Assembly (NCBI RefSeq): GCF_030246925.1
Contig: NZ_CP126740.1
Coordinates: forward strand, 124,001-188,000
Reading direction: 5' to 3'
DNA length: 64,000 nucleotides
Source of the DNA: Microbacterium sp. zg-Y625
GTDB lineage: Bacteria > Actinomycetota > Actinomycetes > Actinomycetales > Microbacteriaceae
Part shown: one piece after another, positions 44,401 to 52,289 of the stretch
How positions within the stretch are numbered: position 1 is the stretch's first letter
Layout of the letters: the number at the start of each line of letters is the position of its first letter
Notes under the pieces: model-generated
What the model saw: only the letters and a program-made list of their open reading frames with translations
Database searches by the model: none
What the model was told of the DNA's origin: nothing
Made by a program: the position numbers and the translations under genes

Positions 44401-44543
44401 TCAACGACTGGGACGGCCCGGTGCACATCGGCGCGGGCACGACGACCCAGATCCAGTGCTGGTATGGCAACCCCGGCCACACCGTGCAAGTGCAGCTCAA
44501 CGGCATCCCGGCCGCCAGCCAACCCAAGGCGACGACCTGGTAG
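38460..44543 (+). CDS. Giant membrane-anchored protein of tandem Ig/cadherin-like and FN3 modules
   Basis: 2027 residues, acidic. A short basic N-terminus and one membrane helix at about 15-37 (ASASVITVSAVAITTMAFLY) anchor it with the rest outside. Residues about 38-390 form a region rich in beta structure with one Cys pair. About 11 modules follow from 395, many opening with NxAP/PPVA and holding LDNDNDPDGD-like acidic motifs typical of Ca-binding cadherin/VCBS-type domains. Then come about five FN3-like modules from about 1460 to 1930 (for example SVQDRTVVLSWSSP). The end (about 1940-2027) has four Cys and Trp/Tyr, probably a compact domain. GTG start with GAGGGGG upstream. It is first of six co-directional genes with MoxR, DUF58, transglutaminase-like, FHA and kinase genes. 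Adhesion or surface-layer function is inferred. Confidence 0.9.
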   Translation: MRSFAWLRARPRTLASASVITVSAVAITTMAFLYEGFPTTDVELNDGSVWITKQDSYLVGRYNDASQVLDAGLRTVSETYDIVQDGRTVLVVDETNATLAPVDVATVATVGDIDIPAGATVGVGSGTVSVLEPQDGALWMAPASGLQAIAPTNDPVAEFGEGAVSATGTDGTVYVASPEQGTVTTVRLGQETPESSSEEIEGLDEGDELAITVAGATPVVLNLTDARLWVQGLGLRDLDDVDEAVLQHPSSYAQHVSYATAGSLVTVPLGEGPVAETDAGAPGAPAAPVSLKGCVYGAWGASARFVRDCPQDRDDLVADIPGMSPDATAVFRVNRDVVVLNDVATGSAWTVTESLELIDNWDDIIPPEGGDETEQTSTEVSEETSLPERTEVNHPPVAEDDDFGVRPGRTTVLPVLDNDNDPDGDVLTATAQGGVSVGELSPIYGGRALQVTVPEDATGSDTFTYEVNDGRPGGTDQATVSLEVRPWSVNQAPLQRTVPVVVVEQGGQVTYDTLLDWIDPDGDDMFLRSATTDGGDEVDFTSAGEITFRAIGSVQGRREVTLTVSDGQEDTVGVVQVDVRPVGSTKPITSPDHVVVRAGEKTTISPLDNDVSPSGAPLRLARVTEVAGAQLSPDYNAGTFSFVSSTPGAYYVQYLATDGPQTVIGLVRVDVLAAADPDEKPIAVRDVALLPSGKDVRIDVLANDSDPAGGILVVQSVTVPPDARVSVAVIDHRYLLVTDQSGLSQPVTIQYQISNGAHSAQGDVVVIPIPAPAQLRPPVAADDTVVVRAGDVVSIPVLDNDYHPSGDLITLLPDLVEPLPAPADGDAFVSEDALRFRAGPEAKTVYVTYEIADSLGQKDAGYVTIQILDVDVENNQAPRPRDLTARVLSGAEVKIPIPLEGIDPDGDSVQIVGSASAPAKGRITEIGENFLRYEAFADAAGTDEFTYVVQDRLGLSATATVRVGIAPGTGVNQAPFAVKDVVLMRPDRTVAVPVMVNDSDPEGDRLTLVGSGLEVPEGIVAEVKGDRVVVSSAEEPGTKTLTYTIRDAQGASAVGSLVVTVDPEVPLQPPIARDDRVTIADVGANPSVDVEVLLNDEDPDGVRDDLEITTDDAEVEVRSAGVVRVPIADAARIVRYDVTDVDGLTASAFIHVPGVADLRPSLRATGGIEVVSGETVEIPLADHVVVAGGGRAIVTEAAKVSAVHSNGAGLVKDAETLVYTSADGYHGADAITFEVTDGTGPDDPEGRVATLTLPVTVLPPDNEPPTLSGASITVSPGEEATTLDLRGLAADPNEEDVPNLRFALVGQVPSGFSASVSDGTLSVSTETSTRKGTSANIDVSVTDGDSDPVTATVTATVTASTRPLAVTTEDVLAEAHQGVTQTIDVLANDQSPFPNEPLTVLDAQLEVGQTQGQPRVLGDGRVEVTPADDFVGSLVVRYRVQDATEDPDRLVDGRIRLTVQGRPDVPGTPTVSSVQDRTVVLSWSSPMNNGAEITSYTVTSTAGDYTKTCASTTCTLDGLTNNVEYNFTVTATNRVGTSDPSAPSATARPDARPDTPQPPALRFGDRALDVSWTTPSTPGSPVQSFDLEISPAPPSGATQKTGVTGNALRWEGLENGTAYQVRVRAVNRAPEPSSWSSWSPSEIPAGPPAAPGAPSTERLSPVGNQAQLRVTWGQPSGNGAAISAYTLRVLRGGTVVNTITVPGGQTSQAVNVDASTTDYTFTVAATNKAGQGAFSAASAPRRAFTPPGAPGAVSAAPGDRSITVTAPAGAGNGANPGELNYEYSLNGGGWSGNWAGLERGDTIRGTIAGVANGTGYTVAIRAVNNMDGQNYAGPGSPASNQVVPFGQPNVPGVNAQRDGTSVVLSWSKPALNGRDVTVQISVNGGGWEGVEGNGSRRVGNDYDQTHSIRVRAVDTEGQVSGEASAQASTAPRPAPQNGAQTVKGAYKSGCNTACYYLSVTTERDFPAGSYTYSCLGNGRKFNDWDGPVHIGAGTTTQIQCWYGNPGHTVQVQLNGIPAASQPKATTW

Positions 44544-44569
44544 CCCGTGACGAACAAGGAGAACCGACG

Positions 44570-45538
44570 ATGACGATGACCGTGGAGCAGGCCGCCTGGT
44601 TCCGTGACACCTTCACGCGCCTGGCCGACAACGTCGGACAGGCCGTGCTCGGCAAGGACGAGGTGGTGCGGCTCGTCCTCACCGCCATGCTCGCCGAAGG
44701 TCACGTGCTGCTGGAGGATGCGCCGGGAACCGGCAAGACGAGCCTCGCGCGCGCGTTGGCGGCGACCGTGCAGGGCACCAGCAGTCGCATCCAGTTCACC
44801 CCCGACCTGCTGCCGTCCGACGTCACCGGTGTGACGATCTACGACCAGGCGACCCACAAATTCGAGTTCCACAAGGGCCCCGTCTTCGCCCAGGTGGTGC
44901 TGGCCGACGAGATCAACCGCGCCTCCCCGAAGACGCAGTCGGCGCTGCTGGAGGTCATGGAGGAATCCCGCATCACCGTCGACGGCGTCGCCCACGAGGT
45001 GGGCCGGCCGTTCCTGGTGATCGCGACCCAGAACCCGATCGAGCAGGCCGGCACGTACAAGCTGCCCGAGGCGCAGCTGGACCGCTTCCTGCTGAAGACC
45101 TCCATCGGCTACCCGAGCCTCGCCGACGCCGAGCGGATCCTCTCCGGGTCCGCCGACCGCAACCCGACCGCCCGCCTGCAGCCGGTGGTCACCGCCCACG
45201 CCGTCGCCGAGATGGCGGACCTCGCCGCCTCCGCGCACGTCGACCCGGTGCTGCTGCGCTACGCCGCGCAGCTGGCCGAGGCCACCCGTGCGAGCCGGGA
45301 GACCATGCTCGGGGTGTCGGTGCGCGGCATGCTCGCCATCGTGCGGGCGGCGAAGGTGCGCGCGGCATCCGAAGGCCGCCACTACGTGCTTCCCGACGAC
45401 ATCAAGACCCTCGCCGTGCCGGTGTGGAGCCACCGGATCGTGCTCGACCCCGAAGCGGAGTTCTCGGGCGTCACGCCCGAGAGCATCGTGCAGCGCGTGC
45501 TCGAGGACACCCCGGCGCCGCAGGCCCGCGCGGCATGA
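44570..45538 (+). CDS. MoxR family AAA+ ATPase
   Basis: 322-residue cytoplasmic ATPase of the MoxR group, which acts as a chaperone for assembly or activation of large complexes. Seen: Walker A EDAPGTGKTSLARAL, Walker B VVLADEINRASPKTQ, sensor 1 IATQNPIEQAGTY and sensor 2 region VRGMLAIVRAAKVRA. ATG at 44570 has CAAGGAG 8 nt upstream, the first good ribosome site after the giant-protein gene 26 bp before. Its stop overlaps the DUF58 start by 4 bp. MoxR-DUF58-transglutaminase is a recurrent bacterial gene set; here the giant protein is the probable client. Confidence 0.95.
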   Translation: MTMTVEQAAWFRDTFTRLADNVGQAVLGKDEVVRLVLTAMLAEGHVLLEDAPGTGKTSLARALAATVQGTSSRIQFTPDLLPSDVTGVTIYDQATHKFEFHKGPVFAQVVLADEINRASPKTQSALLEVMEESRITVDGVAHEVGRPFLVIATQNPIEQAGTYKLPEAQLDRFLLKTSIGYPSLADAERILSGSADRNPTARLQPVVTAHAVAEMADLAASAHVDPVLLRYAAQLAEATRASRETMLGVSVRGMLAIVRAAKVRAASEGRHYVLPDDIKTLAVPVWSHRIVLDPEAEFSGVTPESIVQRVLEDTPAPQARAA

Positions 45539-46830
45539 CGGCCGCCGCGCAGCCGGCTGCCCCGGCCCTCGTGCGCCGCGGCGTTCGACGTGCCAGGGCG
45601 GTTCCGCGCACGTCGCTGCGGGCGCACTATGAGGCATCCGTCGCCCCCGCCGTCGCGCCGCTGGCGCGGCGTCTCGGTCGCATCACGCGCGTCGTCACCC
45701 CGCTCGGCTGGGGCATCATCGCGGTGACGGTCGTCGCCGGCGCCGCCGGAATGACGCTCGGCTGGTGGGAGCTCACGACGCTCGCCCTGTGCGGCGCCGC
45801 CCTGCTGGCGGTGTGTGCGGTGTTCCTCATCGGCCGCACCCAGTACGACGTGTCGCTGGACCTCACCCGGCAGCGGGTCGTCGTCGGCGAACGGGCGGTG
45901 GGGAGCCTCGAGCTGCGCAACCCCGGCACCCGCGCGATCCTCCCCGCACGTGTCATCCTCCCGGTCGGTCAGGCGCGGCCGGTGTTCGAGGTGCCGCGGC
46001 TGCTGCCGGGGGCGAGCCACGACGATCTGTTCGCGATCCCCACCACGCGGCGCGCGGTGCTGACCGTCGGTCCCGTCAGCGCCGTCCGCGGCGACCCGCT
46101 CGGCGTCTTCCAGCGCGTCCAGGCGTGGAGCGATCCGCTCGAGCTGTTCGTCCACCCCCACACCGTGGGCCTCGGCGGCATGTCCGCGGGGTTCCTCCGC
46201 GACCTCGAAGGGCTGCCGACCCGCGACCTCTCGCGCGACGACGTCTCGTTCCACGCGCTGCGCGAGTACGCCCCGGGCGATGACCGCCGGCATGTGCACT
46301 GGCGATCCAGCGCCCGCACCGGCACGCTGATGGTGCGCCAGTTCGAGGACACCCGCCGCTCGCACATCGTCGTCACGCTCTCACGCAACGCGGGGGAGTA
46401 CGCCGACCCCGACGAGTTCGAGCTCGCCGTGTCGGCCGCCGGCTCCGTCGCCGTCCAGGCGCTGCGCGACGACCGCGACGTCTCGGTGCTCAGCCAGGAC
46501 GAGTCCCTCCCCACGACCGCCGGGCGTCCCCTCCTCGACGCCCTTTCGCGCATCGAGACCGCGCACGCCGTGGCATCCACGACGGAGCTCGCCGCCCGTG
46601 TCAAGACCGAGGCGCTGCAGGCGAGCATCGTGGTCATGCTCACCGGCTCGCGCGTCTCGCCGCAGGCGCTGCGCGCCGCGGCCCGCACGCTCCCCGGGGG
46701 CGCGCGTGTGCTGGGGGTGTCGTGCCGTGTCGGTGCCACCCCCGAGCTCCGACGACTGGGGGATGCCACCATCCTCACGCTCGGCGCGCTCTCGGACCTG
46801 CCGGTCGCCCTGCGGCGGGTGCTCGCGTGA
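45535..46830 (+). CDS. DUF58 family membrane protein
   Basis: 431 residues. Two hydrophobic helices at about 60-100 are followed by an extended beta-rich part and the DUF58 core: REYAPGDDRRHVHWRSSART followed by TLMVRQFED, which is the family signature. A C-terminal von Willebrand A-like fold with incomplete metal site follows (SHIVVTLSRN). DUF58 proteins act with MoxR ATPases, as in the MoxR/BatA systems. ATG at 45535 overlaps the MoxR stop; the stop overlaps the transglutaminase-like GTG. It probably sits at the membrane linking ATPase and surface proteins. Confidence 0.92.
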   Translation: MTAAAQPAAPALVRRGVRRARAVPRTSLRAHYEASVAPAVAPLARRLGRITRVVTPLGWGIIAVTVVAGAAGMTLGWWELTTLALCGAALLAVCAVFLIGRTQYDVSLDLTRQRVVVGERAVGSLELRNPGTRAILPARVILPVGQARPVFEVPRLLPGASHDDLFAIPTTRRAVLTVGPVSAVRGDPLGVFQRVQAWSDPLELFVHPHTVGLGGMSAGFLRDLEGLPTRDLSRDDVSFHALREYAPGDDRRHVHWRSSARTGTLMVRQFEDTRRSHIVVTLSRNAGEYADPDEFELAVSAAGSVAVQALRDDRDVSVLSQDESLPTTAGRPLLDALSRIETAHAVASTTELAARVKTEALQASIVVMLTGSRVSPQALRAAARTLPGGARVLGVSCRVGATPELRRLGDATILTLGALSDLPVALRRVLA

Positions 46831-49157
46831 GCGCGTCCGCTCCGGCGCGGCGGTCGTTCACCCGCCGCACGGCGGTGGACCTCGCCGCCGTCGCCGCCCT
46901 GATCGCGGTGTCGATCATCGGCTTCCGGCCCACCTTCGACGGCGCGTTCTTCCTCGTCACCGGGTTCGCGGCCCTCGCGATCGGGCTGGGCATCGCCGGT
47001 CTCGCGGCATGGCTGCGCTGGGGCGCGCTGACGGTCGCGGCCGTGACGATGGGGGCGTACTTCGTCTTCGGCGCGCCGCTCGCGGTGCCGACGACCACGA
47101 TCGGCGGGGTCTTCCCGTCGCTCGAGAGCCTCATCGCCCTCGCCGGCGGGGTCGTGTTCTCGTGGAAGCAGTTCGTCACGGCGGTCGCGCCGTTCGAGGC
47201 ATCCGACGCGTTCCTCGTCGTCCCGTTCCTGTCGGTGCTGCTCGCCTCGGTCTTGGCGGGCTCCGCCGCGTTGCGGGCGCGCGCCTACGGGTGGGCGCTG
47301 CTGCCGGCAGGGCTGCTGCTCGTGCTCGCCATCGCCTTCGGCACCACCCAGCCGGCGGTTCCGATCGTGCAGGGCGCGGTGTTCGGCATGGTCGCCGTGG
47401 GGTGGACGGCGTACCGTCGCTCGCTGTCGGCGCGGCAGTACGCCGTGGCATCCGGCTCGACCTCGACGCTCCGCCCGGGGCGACGGGTGCTCGCCGGTGC
47501 GGGGGTGCTGGTGCTCGCCATCGGCCTCGGCGCCGGCGCGAGCGCGGCGGTGGCGCCGTCGGGGCCGCGCTACGTCGTGCGCGACGCCATCCAGCCACCG
47601 ATCGACCTGCGCGACTACGTCAGCCCGCTGCAGTCGTTCCGCTCGCTCGTGCGCGACAAGGCCGACGAGACGCTCTTCACCATCGAGGGGCTGCCCGAAG
47701 GCGGCCGCGTGCGCCTGGCGACCCTCGACGCGTACGACGGCGTCGTCTACAACGTCGCGAGCGAGGGCGCGGGATCCTCGGCGAGCTTCCAGCGCCTGGG
47801 CGATCGCATCCCCGCGACGGTCGAGGGTGACAGCGCCACGGTCGAGGTCGAGATCGGCTCGCTCCGGGGCGTGTGGCTTCCGGACGTCGGGTACCTCACC
47901 GGCATCCGGTACGACGGGGATCGGGCCGAGGACCTGCGCCGGTCCACCTTCTACAACCGCGCCACGGGCGTCGGGGTCGTGACGGCGGGCCTGCGGGAAG
48001 GCGACCGGTACACCCTCGACGTCGTCGTGCCGCGAACGCCCAGCCGCGGGCAGCTCGAAGAGGCCGCCGTGGCGCCGCTGGCGCTGCCTCCGCAGCGCAA
48101 CGTCCCCGAGGGGGCGGCCTCGATGGCCTCCTCGATGGTGGGGGGAGCGAGCACGCCCTTCGAGCAGGTCGACGCCCTCGCCACCACGCTGTCGACGAAG
48201 GGCTTCTTCAGCCACGGCCTCGAGGGCGAGGCCATCTCGCGCGCCGGCCACGGCTCGGAGCGCATCCAGGCGCTGCTGGCGACACCGGAGCGCATGGTCG
48301 GCGATGACGAGCAGTACGCCGTCACGATGGCGCTGCTGGCCGGGCAGCTGGGGCTGCCGGCGCGGGTGGTCATGGGCTTCTACCCCGAAGAGCACGACGC
48401 CGGGGCACCCTTCGCCGCGACGGGTGAGGACCTGCACGCGTGGGTCGAGATCGCGTTCGACGAGTACGGGTGGGTCGTGTTCGACCCGACCCCGCCCGAG
48501 GATCAGGTGCCCACCGATCAGCAGACGGTGCCCCAGACGCAGTTGCAGCCCCAGACCCTGCAGCCGCCGCCGCCCGCGCAGGACCCGGTGAACCTGCCGC
48601 CGGACATCCCCGAGGACGAGGGCAACGAAGACGACGACGATGCGGATGCGTTCGCGTGGCTCGCGGTCCTCGGGTACGTAGCCGCGGCTCTGGGCGTGCT
48701 GCTGGCGCTGGCCGCGCCCTTCCTGGCCGTGCTGCTGCTCAAGCTGCGCCGCCGCCGGCGCCGCCGCGAGACCGGTGCGCCGTCGGAGCGAGCCGGCGGG
48801 GCGTGGGCCGAGGTCGTCGACACCGCGCGCGACCTGGGCGCCCCGACCCCCGCAGGCGGCACCCGTCGGGAAGAGGCGCGCGTGCTGGCCGAGACGCTTC
48901 CCGTGCCCGACTCCGTCGTGGCCGTCGCCGTGCGCGCCGACGCCGGGGTGTTCGGTCCGGGCGAGCCGACGGACGACGACGTCGAGGCGCTCTGGCGCGA
49001 GGTGGACGAGGTCATCGGGGGCCTGCGCGGCTCGGTCGGGTTCTGGCGTCGGCTACGATCGCGGCTGAGCCTGCGCTCGCTGCTCTCGCCCGCCGGCAAG
49101 GGTGCGCGCACCACGCGCGGCCGTTCCGCGCCCGCCGCCACGGAGGACCAGTCATGA
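46827..49157 (+). CDS. Transglutaminase-like membrane protein with lost catalytic Cys
   Basis: 776 residues of the TgpA type: about six N-terminal membrane helices (to about residue 250), an extracytoplasmic part, a transglutaminase-like core at about 420-560 and one further membrane helix near 615-640, then a cytoplasmic tail. In active transglutaminase-like proteins the motif is GYCEQF; here it reads VGDDEQYAVTMALL with Asp494 at the Cys position. His537 (LHAWVE) and Asp553 (FDPTP) are kept. The enzyme should thus lack thiol chemistry and may be a structural or binding module. GTG start overlaps DUF58, stop overlaps the FHA gene. A Pro/Gln stretch follows the core. Confidence 0.92.
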   Translation: MSASAPARRSFTRRTAVDLAAVAALIAVSIIGFRPTFDGAFFLVTGFAALAIGLGIAGLAAWLRWGALTVAAVTMGAYFVFGAPLAVPTTTIGGVFPSLESLIALAGGVVFSWKQFVTAVAPFEASDAFLVVPFLSVLLASVLAGSAALRARAYGWALLPAGLLLVLAIAFGTTQPAVPIVQGAVFGMVAVGWTAYRRSLSARQYAVASGSTSTLRPGRRVLAGAGVLVLAIGLGAGASAAVAPSGPRYVVRDAIQPPIDLRDYVSPLQSFRSLVRDKADETLFTIEGLPEGGRVRLATLDAYDGVVYNVASEGAGSSASFQRLGDRIPATVEGDSATVEVEIGSLRGVWLPDVGYLTGIRYDGDRAEDLRRSTFYNRATGVGVVTAGLREGDRYTLDVVVPRTPSRGQLEEAAVAPLALPPQRNVPEGAASMASSMVGGASTPFEQVDALATTLSTKGFFSHGLEGEAISRAGHGSERIQALLATPERMVGDDEQYAVTMALLAGQLGLPARVVMGFYPEEHDAGAPFAATGEDLHAWVEIAFDEYGWVVFDPTPPEDQVPTDQQTVPQTQLQPQTLQPPPPAQDPVNLPPDIPEDEGNEDDDDADAFAWLAVLGYVAAALGVLLALAAPFLAVLLLKLRRRRRRRETGAPSERAGGAWAEVVDTARDLGAPTPAGGTRREEARVLAETLPVPDSVVAVAVRADAGVFGPGEPTDDDVEALWREVDEVIGGLRGSVGFWRRLRSRLSLRSLLSPAGKGARTTRGRSAPAATEDQS

Positions 49158-50632
49158 CCGAACCCCGCCGAGAGCCGACGCGTTACACCGCCGGCGAGGC
49201 CTATGCCGTCGCCGCGTCATCGGGCGTGGCGCTCGTGGCCGCAGCGGCGGATGCCGCAGTCGTCGAGGCGGTCTGGCAGGCGCTGGCCGACGGCGGCGAC
49301 CTCGGCGCCGTGCTGGATGCCGCGACGGGCGCGACCGGACGCTTCGCCGACGCGCCCCCGTTCGCTCTGGTCGTGCGCGCGGAGCCCGCGCGCGTGCTCG
49401 TGCGCGGCGACGTCGAGGCCCACGTGTCCGACGCCGACGGCGCCACCCGCGTGCTCAGCGGCGCCGGGGTGGCGACGTGGAGCGAGCACGTGCTCGCCGG
49501 TGCCCGCGAGGTGTCGCTGCGGGCCGGTGCATCGGCGGGCGTCGCCCTGCCGCTCGTCGACGGCATCGTGCGCGCCGGCGGCGTGACCGTGGTGCTCGCG
49601 GAGGCGGGTGGAGCGGCGGGGGTTGTGCACCCGGCTGCCGTGGCTGCGGAGCCCGCCGCCCCTGTGGTGACCGAGGTCGTGGCATCCGTGCCCGCTGCGG
49701 CCGCGCCCGTGGCATCCTCACCTGCGGCGGCTGTCGCCGCGCAGCCGCAGGACGTGCTGCAGCCGGCACCTGCGGCGTCCGTCCCCGGGCCGGCGCCGCT
49801 GGTCGAGGACGTGCCCGCCTGGGTGAGCGGCGACGTGCCCGAGGTGCCCGAAGCGTCGGAGCTGCCCGAGGTGCCCGAGGTGCCCGAGGTGCCCGAAGCG
49901 TCGGAGCTGCCCGACGTGCCCGAGGCACCCGACCCGCCCGAAGCGTCGGAGCTGCCCGAGGTGCCCGACCTGCCCGAAGCGTCGGGCGAGGCGCCTGCCG
50001 ACGGTGATGCGCTCGAGACGGTGCAGTCCGACAGCGGCCGGTTCGCCCACCTGTGGGGCGAGACGGTGATGGCGTCGGTGGCGGCAGCGGCCGTCATCCA
50101 GGCGCGTGACGATGCCGAGGGCGCCCTGCCCACGCCCGCCGCCGGCGCAGCGGTGATCTCCGACGCCGAGCCGCCGCTCATGCGCGGCGGCGACCACGAC
50201 GGCGCGACGGTGTCGCTCGCGGCGGCCCGGGCGATGCGCGCCCAGCGCCTGGGGGAGGTGCCGCCCGTTCCGGAACCGCCGGCAGCCGACCCGCCCGCGT
50301 CGGGACGGCTGGAACTGTCGACCGGGCGCTCCGTGCTGCTCGACCGACCCGTCGTGGTGGGGCGGCGACCGCGCGCGGCGCGTGTGGGCGACGATGTGCC
50401 GCAGCTGGTGGCGGTCGACAGCCCCAGCCAGGACATCTCGCGCAGTCACATCGAAGTGCGCCGCGAGGGCGAGGCGGCGGTCGTGGTCGATCTCGACACC
50501 ACCAACGGCACCGTGCTGCACCGCGAGGGCGCCAACCCCACGCGCCTGCATCCCGGTGAGCCGACCATGCTGATCGACGGTGACGTGCTCGACCTCGGCG
50601 ACGAGGTGACCGTGACCTACCGGGAGGCGTGA
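49154..50632 (+). CDS. FHA domain protein with acidic Pro/Glu repeats
   Basis: 492 residues. Residues 1-165 form an alpha/beta domain unknown to me (RYTAGEAYAVAASSG). Residues about 230-280 are a low-complexity stretch of PEVPEASELP units. The C-terminal FHA domain lies at about 395-490 (VVVGRRPRAARVGD, DISRSHIEVRREGE, DLDTTNGTVLH). It has no membrane helix, so it is cytoplasmic. It lies directly before the Ser/Thr kinase, overlapping its start, so it probably binds threonine-phosphorylated targets of that kinase. ATG at 49154 overlaps the transglutaminase-like stop by 4 bp. Confidence 0.88.
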   Translation: MTEPRREPTRYTAGEAYAVAASSGVALVAAAADAAVVEAVWQALADGGDLGAVLDAATGATGRFADAPPFALVVRAEPARVLVRGDVEAHVSDADGATRVLSGAGVATWSEHVLAGAREVSLRAGASAGVALPLVDGIVRAGGVTVVLAEAGGAAGVVHPAAVAAEPAAPVVTEVVASVPAAAAPVASSPAAAVAAQPQDVLQPAPAASVPGPAPLVEDVPAWVSGDVPEVPEASELPEVPEVPEVPEASELPDVPEAPDPPEASELPEVPDLPEASGEAPADGDALETVQSDSGRFAHLWGETVMASVAAAAVIQARDDAEGALPTPAAGAAVISDAEPPLMRGGDHDGATVSLAAARAMRAQRLGEVPPVPEPPAADPPASGRLELSTGRSVLLDRPVVVGRRPRAARVGDDVPQLVAVDSPSQDISRSHIEVRREGEAAVVVDLDTTNGTVLHREGANPTRLHPGEPTMLIDGDVLDLGDEVTVTYREA

Positions 50633-52287
50633 TGGGCGCGTCGCGGGCCCCGGCCTCTCCCCCCGACATACCCGGGTTCACCTACCGGGAACTCCTCGGC
50701 TCGGGGGGATTCGCCGACGTCTTCCTCTACGACCAGGCGCTCCCGCAGCGACGTGTCGCGGTGAAGGTGCTGCTGGCCGATCGACTGAGTCAGACCTCGC
50801 TGGACGACTTCGCCGCCGAGGCGAACATCATGGCCCAGCTGTCGACGCATCCCGCGATCGTCACGATCTACCAGGCCGGTGTCTCCGACGACGGCCGGCC
50901 GTACCTCGTCATGGAGTACTGCTCCCGACCGAACCTGCAGGCGCGCTACCGCCGCGAGCCGTTCTCGATCGCTGAGGCGCTGCGGGTCGGCGTGCAGGTC
51001 GCCGCGGCGGTCGAGACCGCGCACCGCGCCGGCATCCTGCACCGCGACATCAAGCCGGCCAACATCCTCGTCACCGACTACAACCGGCCCGCGCTCACCG
51101 ATTTCGGCATCGCGACCGCCGCGGACAGCGACGTGGAGATCGCGGGCATGTCGATCCCGTGGTCTCCCCCCGAGGCGTTCGCCGAAGCCACAGCGCCAGG
51201 GGTCGCCGGCGACGTCTACGCGCTCGCCGCGACCGTGTACACGCTGCTCGCGGGGCGCTCACCCTACGAGGTGCCCGGGCAGCGCAACGGCAGTGCCGAC
51301 CTGATCCAGCGGGCGCTCACCCAGCCGCTGCCGCCGCTCGGGCGCGCCGACGCTCCGCCGTCGCTGCAGCGGGTGCTGGAGCGGGCGATGGCGCCCTCGC
51401 CCTCGGACCGCTACGCCAGCGCGCTCGAGTTCGCACGTGCGCTGCAGCGGGTGCAGCTCGAGCTGAGCATGGCGGCGACTCAGATCGACGTCATCGACGA
51501 GAGCGCCCATGACGCCCGCGAGGACGATGAGGACGGCGGGCTCACCCGCATCCGGGGCATCGTCAGCATCGACCCGTCGCTGCCGCCGCCCATCGTGCGG
51601 GCGCCCGGGTCGACCACCCCCACGGCGGGGACGACGTCGCCGCCCGCATCCACGACCATCGGCGCCACGATGATGCGCGCGCAGCCGGTGCAGATGCCCA
51701 CGTGGGAGAGTGCGGCCCCCGAGGCCACCGTGCGCCGATCGGCACCCCTGGCACCGCCCAACGCGCTTGCGCAGGCGCCGGCGTTCGCCGACTCGTCCGC
51801 ACCGCCCGTCGCGACGGATGAGGACCCCGCCGCCGACGACGGCCCGGCCCCACCGGTGCGACCCCCGCGGCGCACCGGTGCCCTGGTCGGCGCGATCGTC
51901 GCCGCCGTCGTGGTGCTCGGCGGGGGCGGCATCGCGCTCGCCGCCGGGGCCGGCCTGCTCTCGCCGGCGCCGGAGCCCTCGTCGGCCCCCGCCGAGGAGG
52001 AGGGTCCCGTCGACATCCTTCCCACCGGGGGCGTGCCCGCCGTGGTGGAGCTGCAGGGCGTCGTCACCGGCGCCGAGGTCACCTTCTCATGGCGCAATCC
52101 CGCCGAGGAGGAGGGCGACACCTACCTCTGGGGCGTGCAGCGCCTGGGCGAATCGACGCGGCTGGAGTCCACCGCTGAGACGACCGTGACGGTTCCCGGC
52201 GAAGCCGGCGGGCGCACGTGCATCGAGGTCACGGTCGTGCGCGCCGACCGGCAGAGCTCGCCGACCGCCGAGGCCTGCACGCCCTGA
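50632..52287 (+). CDS. Transmembrane Ser/Thr protein kinase (PknB-like)
   Basis: 551 residues: Hanks-type kinase domain at about 14-280, with Gly-loop LLGSGGFADVFL at 21-32, Lys45 (VAVKVLL), catalytic HRDIKPANILV near 136-146 and DFGIATA; a Pro/Ala/Thr linker; one membrane helix at about 416-438 (GAIVAAVVVLGGGGIALAA); and an extracellular FN3-like segment at about 460-545 (VVTGAEVTFSWRNP). PASTA repeats are absent, so it does not look like a canonical muropeptide sensor. The FN3-like sensor could contact the FN3-containing giant protein. ATG at 50632 is preferred over GTG at 50629 because GGGAGG lies 4 nt upstream and TGATG coupling to the FHA gene results. Confidence 0.92.
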   Translation: MGASRAPASPPDIPGFTYRELLGSGGFADVFLYDQALPQRRVAVKVLLADRLSQTSLDDFAAEANIMAQLSTHPAIVTIYQAGVSDDGRPYLVMEYCSRPNLQARYRREPFSIAEALRVGVQVAAAVETAHRAGILHRDIKPANILVTDYNRPALTDFGIATAADSDVEIAGMSIPWSPPEAFAEATAPGVAGDVYALAATVYTLLAGRSPYEVPGQRNGSADLIQRALTQPLPPLGRADAPPSLQRVLERAMAPSPSDRYASALEFARALQRVQLELSMAATQIDVIDESAHDAREDDEDGGLTRIRGIVSIDPSLPPPIVRAPGSTTPTAGTTSPPASTTIGATMMRAQPVQMPTWESAAPEATVRRSAPLAPPNALAQAPAFADSSAPPVATDEDPAADDGPAPPVRPPRRTGALVGAIVAAVVVLGGGGIALAAGAGLLSPAPEPSSAPAEEEGPVDILPTGGVPAVVELQGVVTGAEVTFSWRNPAEEEGDTYLWGVQRLGESTRLESTAETTVTVPGEAGGRTCIEVTVVRADRQSSPTAEACTP

Positions 52288-52289
52288 CC

